A DNA stretch of 14,346 nt from Streptomyces sp. NRRL WC-3742 (GCF_000720635.1 NZ_JOCF01000115.1:1-14346); one strand, 5' to 3'; positions 1 through 7,016 are shown, counted from the first letter of the stretch. The notes: generated from the sequence alone by a model not told the origin. Numbers and translations: made by a program.

Positions 1-1
1 G

Positions 2-745
2 CCCCCGGCCACCCCGCCGCAGCCCGCCGAACCGGCCACCGGACCGGCCGACCGTCGGCCGCTGCTGCTGATCGGTGGCGCCGTCCTGCTGGTCCTCGCC
101 ATCGGCGGCGGCCTGCTGATGACCTCCGGCAGCGACGAGGACAAGGGCGCCGCACCCGTACCGACCGTCGCCCCACCCGCGCCCGCCACCGGCGCCCCCC
201 AGCCGCTGCCCACGGCCGCCCCCACCACGGCGGACACCTCGACGTCGACCGCCCCCACCTCAGCGCCCTCCCCCACCGCGACCGCGGGCCCGCACGCCGC
301 CGCCCAGGCGAAGGCACTGAACGACCTGCTCGGCGAGGTCGGGACCGCCCAGATCGGCAACGCCGTCGCACAGGTGACCAGTTGCCCCGCGAAGACGGAG
401 ATCGAGAAGGCGGCCGCCGTCTTCGACGGCGATGCCGCCCAGCGCCAGAAGCTGCTGGATCAACTCCCCGAGAAGAGCGTCGTGGAGGTGCCGGGCGGAG
501 CGGAGGCCGTCAACTCGTTGAAGTCCGCCTGGCAGGCGTCCATCGACATGGACAAGGCGTACGCGACGTGGGCGCACGCCATCGCGCAACAGGGCTGCTC
601 GGGCAGGGCTCCGTCCACCGACGACCAGAAGCGCGGCGACGCCTTCAGCGCACAGGCCAGGAAGGCGAAGGCGGAGTTCTCCACCAAGTGGAAGTCGATC
701 GCCGAGACCTACGGCCTGACCGCGCCGAACCAGGACAGGATCTGA
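2..745 (+). CDS. Membrane-anchored extracytoplasmic protein of unknown function (5' end missing)
   Basis: The frame is open from the first bases of the window, so the true start lies upstream. The ATG at 119 falls inside the membrane segment and is not a credible start. The visible part begins with a Pro/Ala-rich cytoplasmic stretch, then one transmembrane helix (about 63-121; leucine, valine and glycine rich), then a Pro/Thr/Ala-rich linker to about 300. A charged, probably helical domain follows, with two cysteines (in SCP and QGCSG) that could form an extracellular disulfide. The gene ends seven bases before the amidase start, so the two are probably co-transcribed. No family was recognised; a cell-envelope role is inferred only from topology and neighbour. 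Confidence 0.75.
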   Translation, partial: PPATPPQPAEPATGPADRRPLLLIGGAVLLVLAIGGGLLMTSGSDEDKGAAPVPTVAPPAPATGAPQPLPTAAPTTADTSTSTAPTSAPSPTATAGPHAAAQAKALNDLLGEVGTAQIGNAVAQVTSCPAKTEIEKAAAVFDGDAAQRQKLLDQLPEKSVVEVPGGAEAVNSLKSAWQASIDMDKAYATWAHAIAQQGCSGRAPSTDDQKRGDAFSAQARKAKAEFSTKWKSIAETYGLTAPNQDRI

Positions 746-752
746 CCCTCCC

Positions 753-1676
753 GTGACACCGCCCCGCCGCTCCGCCCTACTGCGCGCCACCACCGTGGTG
801 GCCGCGGTCGTCCCCCTGTGCACGGCGGGCTGGCTGGGCTGGCGGGCCATCGACGACGCCCCGGCCGCCACCGCCACCGCCGTCGCCTCCCCCACGGCCA
901 CCGAGGCGCAGACGACGCCGCTCACCCCGCCCGTCGCCGCCGCACCCACCGCGGCCGCCGCGCCGACGCCGGCCCCCACCCCCGCCCCCACCCCGGCGGC
1001 CCCCACCCTCGCCGGCCGCACGATCGTCCTCGACCCCGGCCACAACCCCGGCAACTTCCAGCACCCCTCCGAGATCAACCGCCAGGTCGACATCGGCAAC
1101 AGCCGCAAGGAGTGCGACACCACCGGCACCGAGACCAACGCCGGGTACACCGAGGCCGAGTACGCCCTCGACGTCTCCCGCCGCGCCCGCGAGATCCTCG
1201 CCGCCCGCGGCGCCACCGTCGTCCTGGTGCAGGACGGCGACCGCCCCTGGGGCCCGTGCATCGACGAGCGCGCCCGCGCGGGCGCCGTGGCGCACGCCGA
1301 CGTCGCGCTCTCCGTCCACGGGGACGGCGGCCCGGCGAGCGGCAGCGGCTTCCACGTGATCATGCCCGCGAAGGTCGTCGCCGGTAAGGCGGACAACTCC
1401 GCGATCGTCGAGCCCTCGCACCGCCTCGGCCTGCTGCTGCGCGAGCACTTCCACGCCGCGACCGGTGAGCCGTACGCGGACTACACCGCCAGTGAGGGCC
1501 TGGACACCCGTTCGGACCTCGGCGGACTCAACCTCTCCTCCGTCCCCAAGGTGTTCATCGAGTGCGGTAACATGCGCAACTCGACGGATGCCAAGCGAAT
1601 GACGGACCCTCAGTGGCGCCAACAGGCCGCACTGGGGATCGCCGACGCGCTGACGGCTTATCTGACCACCCGGTGA
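753..1676 (+). CDS. N-acetylmuramoyl-L-alanine amidase (Amidase_3 family, zinc-dependent)
   Basis: This enzyme hydrolyses the amide bond between N-acetylmuramic acid and L-alanine of peptidoglycan, outside the membrane. The 307-residue protein has an N-terminal signal anchor (about 10-30), an Ala/Pro/Thr-rich linker (about 40-86) and an Amidase_3 domain (about 88-305). Visible family motifs are IVLDPGHNPG with zinc ligand H97, a TEAEYALDV segment with the likely glutamate ligand (E134 or E136), SVHGDG with H189, and FIECGNMRN with catalytic E270. Cysteines at 121, 169 and 271 are present. The GTG start follows the upstream stop by seven bases, with only a weak AGG-type ribosome site. Spacing suggests an operon with the upstream membrane protein. 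The family call is firm; the exact start is less so. Confidence 0.92.
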   Translation: MTPPRRSALLRATTVVAAVVPLCTAGWLGWRAIDDAPAATATAVASPTATEAQTTPLTPPVAAAPTAAAAPTPAPTPAPTPAAPTLAGRTIVLDPGHNPGNFQHPSEINRQVDIGNSRKECDTTGTETNAGYTEAEYALDVSRRAREILAARGATVVLVQDGDRPWGPCIDERARAGAVAHADVALSVHGDGGPASGSGFHVIMPAKVVAGKADNSAIVEPSHRLGLLLREHFHAATGEPYADYTASEGLDTRSDLGGLNLSSVPKVFIECGNMRNSTDAKRMTDPQWRQQAALGIADALTAYLTTR

Positions 1677-1682
1677 CGGCGG

Positions 1683-1707
1683 GGTCGGGGCGGTCCGAAC
1701 CGCGACC
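1683..1707 (+). terminator. Bulged hairpin after the amidase gene
   Basis: GGTC (1683-1686) pairs with GACC (1704-1707), and GCGGT (1690-1694) pairs with ACCGC (1699-1703). There is a CCGA loop and a three-base GGG bulge. It starts six bases after the amidase stop and has no U-tract, as is common in streptomycetes. This is a modest candidate terminator. Confidence 0.4.
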
Positions 1708-1776
1708 GGCCCGCACGGTTTGCAACGAATTCGCCCCGTTCCCGGTCCCGCTGTGCACCGGCGGGACGGTTGGCCC

Positions 1777-1782
1777 TAGGCT
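1777..1782 (+). promoter_or_regulatory. Candidate -10 element for the 1863 membrane-protein gene
   Basis: TAGGCT matches the actinomycete TAnnnT -10 pattern and lies about 80 bases before the GTG start, in the gap 1677-1862. The -35 region is poor (TGTGCA at 1752-1757 with a long spacer). The rest of the gap shows only the hairpin at 1683-1707. Confidence 0.3.
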
Positions 1783-1862
1783 TCTGGTCCGTTCGGGAGT
1801 TTCGGCCGGTCACCCCGACCGCACGAATCACCGTCCACGACACGTCAACGAGGGGAACGTTA

Positions 1863-2783
1863 GTGAATCTGCGCGCTCTCACCAGGGGAGACGCCGCCGT
1901 CGCAGGCGGGGCCGTCCTGCTCTTCATCGCCTCCTTCCTGCCCTACTGGACCCCGGGTTGCAACGACAGCAGGTTCTGCGTGTCGACCAACGCGTGGAGC
2001 ACCGCGTGGTTCCCCGTCCTGCCTTCGGTCTACCTCCTCGGCATCCTCGCCGCGGCGCTGATCCTCGTGCAGCGGTTCCAGGGCCCGGCTGCCGCCAACC
2101 GCCAGGTGCTCGGCCTGCGGCTGGACCAGTGGGGCATCGCGTTCGCCGTGTCCGCGCTGTGGGCCTCCATCTGGGCGCTCGGCGGCGGTGGTGACACCTA
2201 CGGCACCAACGCCGGTCACGGTTTCGGTGCCTGGCTCGGCTTCATCTCGCTGATCGTCCTGGCCGGTGCGGCCGCGGCCGGCCCGCTGATGCCGGCGCTC
2301 AAGGCCCCGCTGGTGACCGACCGTCCGGCCGTCCCCTACCAGGGCGGCTACCCGGTGCCGGGCCAGCCCGGCCAGCCGCAGCCCGGCCAGTACGGCTACC
2401 CGGCGCAGGGCCACGACCCGGCGTTCGGCGCCCAGCCCACCCCGGGCGGCTACGGCTACCCGGGCGCCGGCCAGCCGCAGCCCGGCCAGCCCGTGGCCCC
2501 GGTCCAGCCGCAGGACGCCGGCGTGCCGGCCCCGCAGCCGACCCAGGTCGCGCAGCCGGCCGCCGGTGGCGCCCCGGCCGCGGACTTCCAGCCCTTCTGG
2601 TTCGCCGTCCCGGCCCCGCGCCAGCTGGCGCCGAAGGACAACCCGGCCGGCGCCCCGGTCGGCGAGGTCGTTCCGGGCACCTGGTACCTGGCCGTCGAGC
2701 AGCGCGGTACGGCGCTCGTCGCCCAGCTGCCGGACGGCTCCCAGGGCGTCCTGGCCGACACCACGGGCATCCAGCGCGGCTGA
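1863..2783 (+). CDS. Four-helix membrane protein with Pro/Gln/Gly-rich linker and small C-terminal domain
   Basis: The chosen GTG start is preceded by GAGGGG at 1850-1855, seven bases away. The frame is open back to 1770, but that extension lacks a ribosome site and contains the promoter-like element. The 306-residue product has four predicted helices (about 10-28, 50-70, 90-107, 123-146), with two cysteines (33, 39) in the first outer loop. A linker (about 157-240) has repeated GYP and GQP units, including an exact 21-bp DNA repeat at 2370-2390 and 2469-2489. The C-terminal part (about 242-306) is compact, with FWFAVP, GTWYLAVEQRG and a DGSQGVLADTTGIQRG end. I recognise the type as a conserved Streptomyces membrane protein but know no function. 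It is followed by a strong terminator, so it is probably monocistronic. Confidence 0.82.
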   Translation: MNLRALTRGDAAVAGGAVLLFIASFLPYWTPGCNDSRFCVSTNAWSTAWFPVLPSVYLLGILAAALILVQRFQGPAAANRQVLGLRLDQWGIAFAVSALWASIWALGGGGDTYGTNAGHGFGAWLGFISLIVLAGAAAAGPLMPALKAPLVTDRPAVPYQGGYPVPGQPGQPQPGQYGYPAQGHDPAFGAQPTPGGYGYPGAGQPQPGQPVAPVQPQDAGVPAPQPTQVAQPAAGGAPAADFQPFWFAVPAPRQLAPKDNPAGAPVGEVVPGTWYLAVEQRGTALVAQLPDGSQGVLADTTGIQRG

Positions 2784-2800
2784 CCGCCCGTACGCACGTA

Positions 2801-2845
2801 CGAGGAAGGGGCGGGACCGGTTTCTCCGGTCCCGCCCCTTCCTCG
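2801..2845. terminator. Perfect 20-bp hairpin, bidirectional terminator between convergent genes
   Basis: The arms 2801-2820 and 2826-2845 are exact reverse complements around a five-base TTTCT loop; A2800 and T2846 add one more pair. It lies between the stop of the plus-strand membrane protein (2783) and the stop of the minus-strand toroid gene (2882), so it can terminate transcription from both sides. Confidence 0.9.
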
Positions 2846-2881
2846 TGCCCTTTCGCGTACCCCTCGCAGGGCCGCCGTCCG

Positions 2882-3943
2882 TCAGCAGCAGTCCTGGACC
2901 ACCAGGCCCGCCGGCAGGTCCTCGCCGCCGAACACCGCGACCGTCGCCGGGTCCCCGCCGAGCGCGGCCACCGCGAGCAGCAGCGCCCCGGCCGTCCAGG
3001 TGGTGCGCTCCTCCGGCCAGATGGCGTCGTCCTCGAAGACGTACCCCGTCCAGTACGAGCCGTCCTCGTGCCGCAGGTGGCGCTGGATCCAGCGCAGGAT
3101 GTCCACCGCGCGGTCGGACTGGCCGATCGCCCAGAGCGCGAGGGCGAGTTCGGCGCTCTCGCCGCCCGTCACCCAGGGGCGGTCGCTGACGCAGCGCACA
3201 CCGAGGCCCGGCACGACGAAGCGCTCCCACTCCCGCTCGATCCGGGCCACGGCGGCGTCGCCGCGCAGGCCCGTACCGAGGACGGGGTAGTACCAGTCCA
3301 TGGAGTAGCGGTCCTTGTCGAGGAACCGCTCGGGGTGGTGGGCGATCGCGTGGCGCAGCCGTCCGGCCGCCAACTCCCAGTCGGGCTGCGGCTCTTCGCG
3401 GTACTCGGCGATGGCGAGGCCGCAGCGCAGCGCGTGCAGGATGCTGGACGAGCCGGTGAGCAGCGCCTCGCCGGTGGCGGTGCCGTCCTCGCCGACGCGC
3501 CAGGCGATCGGGCCGTCGGGCAGCCGCTGCTCGACGATGAAGTCCAGCGCCTGCCGCACGACCGGCCAGATCCACTCCAGGAAGGCGTCGTCGCCGGTGC
3601 TGAGGTGGTGGTGCCAGACCCCGACGGCCACGTAGGCGCAGAAGTTGGTCTCCTTGGAGCGGTCGGTCACCACGCCGTCGGTGTAGGCGGCGTACCAGGA
3701 GCCGTCCGGGTTCTGGTGCTCGGCGAGCCAGCGGTAGGCGGCCTCGGCGGCGGCGTGCTCGCCGGCGGTGTCCAGGGCCATGGCGGCCTCGGTGTGGTCC
3801 CACGGGTCGAGGTGGTGGCCGGCGAACCACGGGATGGCACCGTCGGGGCGCTGCTCGGCGAGGATGCTGCGCACGGTGTCGGCGGCCTGCTCGGCGTCCA
3901 GCACCCCGTCGAGGAGCAGCACCTCGGGGACGGCGGCGGTCAT
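2882..3943 (-). CDS. Cytosolic alpha/alpha-toroid protein (prenyltransferase/squalene-cyclase-like repeats; possible glycan hydrolase)
   Basis: The 353-residue protein starts at an ATG that overlaps the methyltransferase stop as ATGA (3940-3943), so translation is probably coupled. Repeated helical pairs carry aromatic and glycine turns typical of alpha/alpha toroids: QNPDGSWYAAY (about 77-87), ETNFCAYVAVGVW (about 98-110), SDRPWVTGGESAELALALW (about 253-271) and EDGSYWTGYVFEDD (about 293-306). There is no signal peptide. I see neither the DXDD motif of class II terpene cyclases nor the zinc ligands of protein prenyltransferases, so the usual database label 'prenyltransferase' is probably structural only. 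Acidic and aromatic residues in the turns, and the glycosyltransferase/methyltransferase neighbours, suggest a carbohydrate-active enzyme. The protein ends in DCC. The fold is fairly certain; the activity is inferred. Confidence 0.8.
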   Translation of the reverse strand: MTAAVPEVLLLDGVLDAEQAADTVRSILAEQRPDGAIPWFAGHHLDPWDHTEAAMALDTAGEHAAAEAAYRWLAEHQNPDGSWYAAYTDGVVTDRSKETNFCAYVAVGVWHHHLSTGDDAFLEWIWPVVRQALDFIVEQRLPDGPIAWRVGEDGTATGEALLTGSSSILHALRCGLAIAEYREEPQPDWELAAGRLRHAIAHHPERFLDKDRYSMDWYYPVLGTGLRGDAAVARIEREWERFVVPGLGVRCVSDRPWVTGGESAELALALWAIGQSDRAVDILRWIQRHLRHEDGSYWTGYVFEDDAIWPEERTTWTAGALLLAVAALGGDPATVAVFGGEDLPAGLVVQDCC

Positions 3944-4716
3944 GCCCCGGCCTTCGCCGTCGCCTGCTGCGGCTCGGAGGCATGCGGCTTCGAGGCGTGC
4001 GGCTTCGAGGCGTACGCGACGAAGCTCTTGCCGATGAGCGGGTTGAGCGCCTTCTCCGCGGCCTTGGTGAGGCTGCTGATCACCGGGGTGCCGACGATGT
4101 CCCAGACGAGCAGCTGGTGGTACGCCTTGACGGGCAGCGCCTTGTCGTTGTCCACGCCCACCGCGCACTTGATCCACCAGTACGGGGAGTGCAGGGCGTG
4201 CGCGTGGTGGCTGCCGTACGGCTCCAGGCCCGCGGCCTTGATCTTGCCGAGCAGTTCGTCGCCCCGGTAGATCCGGATGTGGCCGCCCTCGACCTCGTGG
4301 TACTCGTCGGACAGCGCCCAGCAGATCTTCTCCGGCAGCCAGCGCGGCACGGTGACGGCGAGCAGGCCGCCCGGCTTCAGGACGCGGAACATCTCGGCGA
4401 GCACGCCCTCGTCATCGGGTATGTGCTCCATCACCTCGGAGATGATGATCTTGTCGAAGTACCCGTCCTCGAACGGCAGCGCCAGCGCGTTGCCCTCCAT
4501 CGCGACCGCCGACGCGCCCTCGGGGGCCTCACCGGCCTGCTCCATCGCGGCGAACCACTTCTTGACCTCGGCGATCTCCTCGGCGTTCTGGTCGAGGGCG
4601 ATCACGTTGGCGCCGCGGCGGTAGCACTCGAACGCGTGCCGGCCCCCGCCGCAGCCCAGGTCGAGCACCCGGTCGCCGGGGGCGAGCGGGAAGCGCGAGA
4701 AATCGACGGTCAGCAC
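3940..4716 (-). CDS. Class I SAM-dependent methyltransferase
   Basis: The start is taken as the GTG at 4714-4716 because GGGAG lies seven bases upstream and the next residues lead directly into the fold. The frame stays open further upstream without a ribosome site. The 258-residue protein shows motif I VLDLGCGGGRH (about 17-27), the acidic end of strand 2 in VIALDQN (D42), a motif II-like stretch LPFEDGYFDKIIISEVMEHI (about 80-99) and LKPGGLLAVTVP (about 113-124). It transfers a methyl group from SAM; the acceptor is not visible. The C-terminus carries SKPHA in tandem (about 237-246). It lies between a GT4 glycosyltransferase and the toroid gene, which suggests methylation of a sugar or glycan. 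Confidence 0.9.
   Translation of the reverse strand: MLTVDFSRFPLAPGDRVLDLGCGGGRHAFECYRRGANVIALDQNAEEIAEVKKWFAAMEQAGEAPEGASAVAMEGNALALPFEDGYFDKIIISEVMEHIPDDEGVLAEMFRVLKPGGLLAVTVPRWLPEKICWALSDEYHEVEGGHIRIYRGDELLGKIKAAGLEPYGSHHAHALHSPYWWIKCAVGVDNDKALPVKAYHQLLVWDIVGTPVISSLTKAAEKALNPLIGKSFVAYASKPHASKPHASEPQQATAKAGA
3977..4015 (-). repeat. 15-bp tandem repeat at the 3' end of the methyltransferase gene
   Basis: Two 15-bp units (3977-3991 and 3992-4006) differ at one base, and a partial third follows (4007-4015). They encode the tandem SKPHA/SKPHA/SEPQQ tail, outside the catalytic fold. Confidence 0.7.
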
Positions 4717-4750
4717 TGCTGGGCTCCCATTCCTATTGCCGACAAGCGTT

Positions 4751-4767
4751 CTTGACGCACCGTCAGG
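4751..4767. promoter_or_regulatory. Short inverted repeat upstream of the methyltransferase gene
   Basis: TGACG (4753-4757) and CGTCA (4761-4765) form an exact five-base inverted repeat around CAC, extending to seven bases with one mismatch. It is about 35 bases upstream of the methyltransferase start and could be an operator. No convincing -10/-35 pair was found, so the methyltransferase may also be read from the glycosyltransferase transcript. Confidence 0.25.
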
Positions 4768-4778
4768 TATGTATGTGC

Positions 4779-4800
4779 GCGCCCCAGGCCACTGGGGCGC
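4779..4800 (-). terminator. Hairpin downstream of the glycosyltransferase gene
   Basis: GCGCCCCAG (4779-4787) and CTGGGGCGC (4792-4800) form a perfect nine-base stem with a GCCA loop, 20 bases beyond the glycosyltransferase stop. There is no U-tract. It could terminate or attenuate transcription before the methyltransferase gene. Confidence 0.55.
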
Positions 4801-4819
4801 TAGGGCACCAGGGCACGTC

Positions 4820-6130
4820 CTAGGGCACGTACCGCCAGCCCGGGCCCGAGCGGGCCCGCGCACCGGAGCCGGTGGCGATCGCCGCGCGGTACGCCTCGGC
4901 GGTCAGCTCGGCGGCCCGCTCCCAGGTGAACCGGGCCAGCACCCGCTCCCGTCCGGCCGCGCCCAGCCGCGCCCTCAGCTCCGGGTCGTCCAGCAGCCGG
5001 CCGAGCGCCGCGGCCAGCCGGTCCGCCTCCCCCGGCGGCACGGACAGGCAGGTCTCGCCGTCCGGCCCCGCCACCTCGGGGATCGCCCCGCCGGTGGTGG
5101 CGACCAGCGGCGTGCCGGTGGCCATCGCCTCGGCGGCGGGCAGCGAGAAGCCCTCGTACAGCGAGGGGACGCAGGCCACCTCGGCGGAGCGGTAGAGGTC
5201 CACCAGCTCGGCGTCGCTCAGGCCCGTACGGAACTCGATGTGCTCGGCCAGCCCGAAGCGGCGCACCGCCTCGGCCACCGGCCCGTCGTCCTTCTGCGGC
5301 TTGCCGACCACCACCAGGTGCGCCTCGCGCTCGGTGCGGACCTTCGCCAGCGCCTCCACCAGGTACACCAGGCCCTTGAGCGGGACGTCCGCACTGGAGG
5401 TGGTGACGATGCGGCCCTTCACCCGCTCGACGCCCTCGGAGGGCGACCAGAGCCGGGTGTCGGCGCCGATCGGCACCACCGAGATCGCGCCCGGCGCGGC
5501 GCCCAGGTGCTCGGCGATCTCGCGCTTCGAGGTGCCGGAGACGGTCAGCACGTGGTCCAGCCGGGCGGCTACGCGGCGCTGCATCCGGGTGAAGGCGTAC
5601 CAGCGGCGCAGCGACAGCCGCTTGAGCCGGGTGGGGGCCGCCTCCAGCTCCAGGCGGCGGTCCACGGTGATCGGGTGGTGGATCGTGGTGACCAGCGGGA
5701 ACCCGTGCCGGGCCAGGCCCAGCAGGCCGTAGCCGAGGGTCTGGTTGTCGTGCACCACGTCGTAGCGGCCCTTGTGGGCGGCCAGGTACCGCCGGGCGCG
5801 CAGCGAGAAGGTCAGCGGCTCGGGGAAGCCGCCGGTGCGCATGGTCGCGTACTCCAGGGCGTCCACCGCGCCGCGGAACTCCTCGCGGGCGGGGGTGCGG
5901 AACGGGTCGTCCGCGCGGTAGAGGTCCAGGCTGGGCAGCTCGACCAGGCGCACCGAGCCGGGGCCCTCCACCTCGTCCAGCACCGGGTACGGCTGCGAGC
6001 CGATCACGTCCACATGGTGGCCCAGCCTGGCCAGTTCGCGGGAGAGGTGACGGACGTAGACGCCCTGGCCACCGCAGAAGGGGTCCCCCCGGTACGACAA
6101 CAGGGCGATGCGCAGCGGCTGCGCGGTCAT
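4820..6130 (-). CDS. Family 4 glycosyltransferase (GT-B fold)
   Basis: The 436-residue protein has the full GT4 layout. The N-terminal acceptor domain has a glycine-rich loop, GGQGVYVRHLSREL (about 20-33), and TTIHHP (about 148-153). The C-terminal nucleotide-sugar domain has VVPIGAD (about 218-224), a K252-containing loop (DVPLKGLVYLVEAL) and the EX7E motif in YEGFSLPAAEA (E326 and E334). These enzymes transfer a sugar from a nucleotide or lipid-linked donor with retention of configuration. ATG is preceded by GAGGG with seven bases spacing. The gene is divergent from the KstR-like regulator, and the operator-like site at 6190-6203 lies over its likely promoter. Donor and acceptor cannot be read from sequence; an alpha-mannosyltransferase role is possible by analogy to the MMP locus. 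Confidence 0.93.
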   Translation of the reverse strand: MTAQPLRIALLSYRGDPFCGGQGVYVRHLSRELARLGHHVDVIGSQPYPVLDEVEGPGSVRLVELPSLDLYRADDPFRTPAREEFRGAVDALEYATMRTGGFPEPLTFSLRARRYLAAHKGRYDVVHDNQTLGYGLLGLARHGFPLVTTIHHPITVDRRLELEAAPTRLKRLSLRRWYAFTRMQRRVAARLDHVLTVSGTSKREIAEHLGAAPGAISVVPIGADTRLWSPSEGVERVKGRIVTTSSADVPLKGLVYLVEALAKVRTEREAHLVVVGKPQKDDGPVAEAVRRFGLAEHIEFRTGLSDAELVDLYRSAEVACVPSLYEGFSLPAAEAMATGTPLVATTGGAIPEVAGPDGETCLSVPPGEADRLAAALGRLLDDPELRARLGAAGRERVLARFTWERAAELTAEAYRAAIATGSGARARSGPGWRYVP

Positions 6131-6184
6131 CCTGGGCCCTCATCTCTCGCTGCGATCTGTGCTGCCGGTCGGTGTGCCGGTCGC

Positions 6185-6190
6185 TAAAGT
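6185..6190 (+). promoter_or_regulatory. Candidate -10 element of the tetR gene
   Basis: TAAAGT fits TAnnnT and would start transcription near 6197, giving a leader of about 95 bases before the GTG at 6291. The -35 is weak (CTGCCG at 6162-6167). The operator-like element overlaps the -10 and start point, which would suit autorepression. Confidence 0.4.
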
Positions 6191-6214
6191 AGATCAGGTT
6201 TCAGTGGCTGTGGA
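6186..6214 (-). promoter_or_regulatory. Candidate promoter of the glycosyltransferase gene
   Basis: On the minus strand TCCACA (6214-6209) and TACTTT (6191-6186) are separated by 17 bases, a standard -35/-10 arrangement with four of six matches at -35 and a TAnnnT -10. The operator-like element 6190-6203 lies within it. Confidence 0.4.
6190..6203. promoter_or_regulatory. KstR-type operator candidate A
   Basis: TAGATCAGGTTTCA matches seven of the eight fixed positions of the published KstR motif TnnAACnnGTTnnA. Its reverse complement shares the nine-base word TGAAACCTG with candidate B at 7017-7030. It lies on the divergent tetR/glycosyltransferase promoters. Confidence 0.5.
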
Positions 6215-6290
6215 ACTCGTCATCGACCGTGTGAACAATGAGAGACCTCGAAGATACCGGCCCGTAGCATCCGCTCAGGAGCCAGGGCTG

Positions 6291-7013
6291 GTGATTCCCG
6301 CCACGCCGGCCCGGTCGACCCCGCGTCGACCCGTGCCGTCCACGGTGGAGCACGTCACCGCCCACGCGCCCCGGGAGCACTCCTTGCCGTCGTCCGCCTC
6401 GTCCGCCCCTTCGCCCTCGGTGGTCCCCTCGGTTTCCGATGCCGCTCCGCTGACCGCCCGCCAGGCCGAGCGCCGGCAGCGCATCCTGCGGGCCGCGACC
6501 GCGCTGGCGGCGCGCGGCGGGTACGAGGCGGTGCAGATGCGGGAGGTCGCGGAGGGCGCGCAGGTGGCGCTCGGCACGCTGTACCGGTACTTCCCGTCCA
6601 AGGTGCACCTGCTGGTCGCGGTGATGCTGGAGCAGTTGCAGGGCCTCCAGGACCACATCCGGCGCCACCCGCCGACCGAGGAGGAACCCGCCCTGCGCGT
6701 CGCCGACACCCTCACCCGGGCGTTCCACGCGCTGCAGCGCGAACCGCTGCTCGCGGAGGCGATGGTGCGGGCGCTGTCCTTCGCGGACCGCTCCGTCGGC
6801 GCCGAGGTGGACCAGGTCAGCGGAGCCACCGGACAGCTCATCCTCGACGCGATCGGGCAGTCCGGCCCGCCCAGCGAGAGCCAGCGCGCCGCCGTGCGCG
6901 TCATCGAGCACACCTGGCACTCGGCGCTCGTCTCCTGGCTCTCCGGCCGCTCCTCGATCGCCGAGGTCCGGGCCGACCTGCACACCGCGGCGCGGCTGCT
7001 CAACCTGCCCTGA
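6291..7013 (+). CDS. TetR-family regulator, KstR-like
   Basis: The GTG at 6291 is preceded by AGGAG (6277-6281) with nine bases spacing. The frame is open further upstream, but that part lies over the promoter. The 240-residue protein has a Ser/Pro/Thr-rich N-terminal tail (1-52) and a TetR helix-turn-helix domain (about 57-110). The stretch GGYEAVQMREVAEGA (76-90) followed by LGTLYRYFPSKVHLL (94-108) is, from memory, nearly the same as in mycobacterial KstR, the repressor of sterol catabolism that responds to CoA-thioester ligands. The ligand domain also shares a KstR-like pattern (PLLAEAM.RA..FAD.S...EVDQV at about 152-176). The gene ends at RLLNLP. It probably represses itself and one or both flanking modules. 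No sterol genes are visible here, so its ligand may differ. Confidence 0.88.
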   Translation: MIPATPARSTPRRPVPSTVEHVTAHAPREHSLPSSASSAPSPSVVPSVSDAAPLTARQAERRQRILRAATALAARGGYEAVQMREVAEGAQVALGTLYRYFPSKVHLLVAVMLEQLQGLQDHIRRHPPTEEEPALRVADTLTRAFHALQREPLLAEAMVRALSFADRSVGAEVDQVSGATGQLILDAIGQSGPPSESQRAAVRVIEHTWHSALVSWLSGRSSIAEVRADLHTAARLLNLP

Positions 7014-7016
7014 AGT

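Noticed and set aside
1770..1862. Longer start for the membrane protein at 1770
   Set aside because: It lacks a ribosome site and would begin before the promoter-like -10, whereas GTG 1863 has GAGGGG at the right distance.
1860..3983. A 707-codon minus-strand open frame
   Set aside because: It lies antisense to the membrane protein gene and out of frame with the toroid gene, with Arg-rich composition and no motifs. It is a high-GC shadow.
4786..4800. GCCACTGG resembling a piece of a cobalamin riboswitch
   Set aside because: It is the loop and arm of the nine-base hairpin. No B12 box or other riboswitch helices are nearby, and it is not upstream of the ECF genes.
6108..6290. TetR start at ATG 6108 or the GTG codons at 6204-6231
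   Set aside because: The 6108 start lies inside the glycosyltransferase gene, and the others lie on or just after the promoter without ribosome sites. GTG 6291 has a well-spaced AGGAG.
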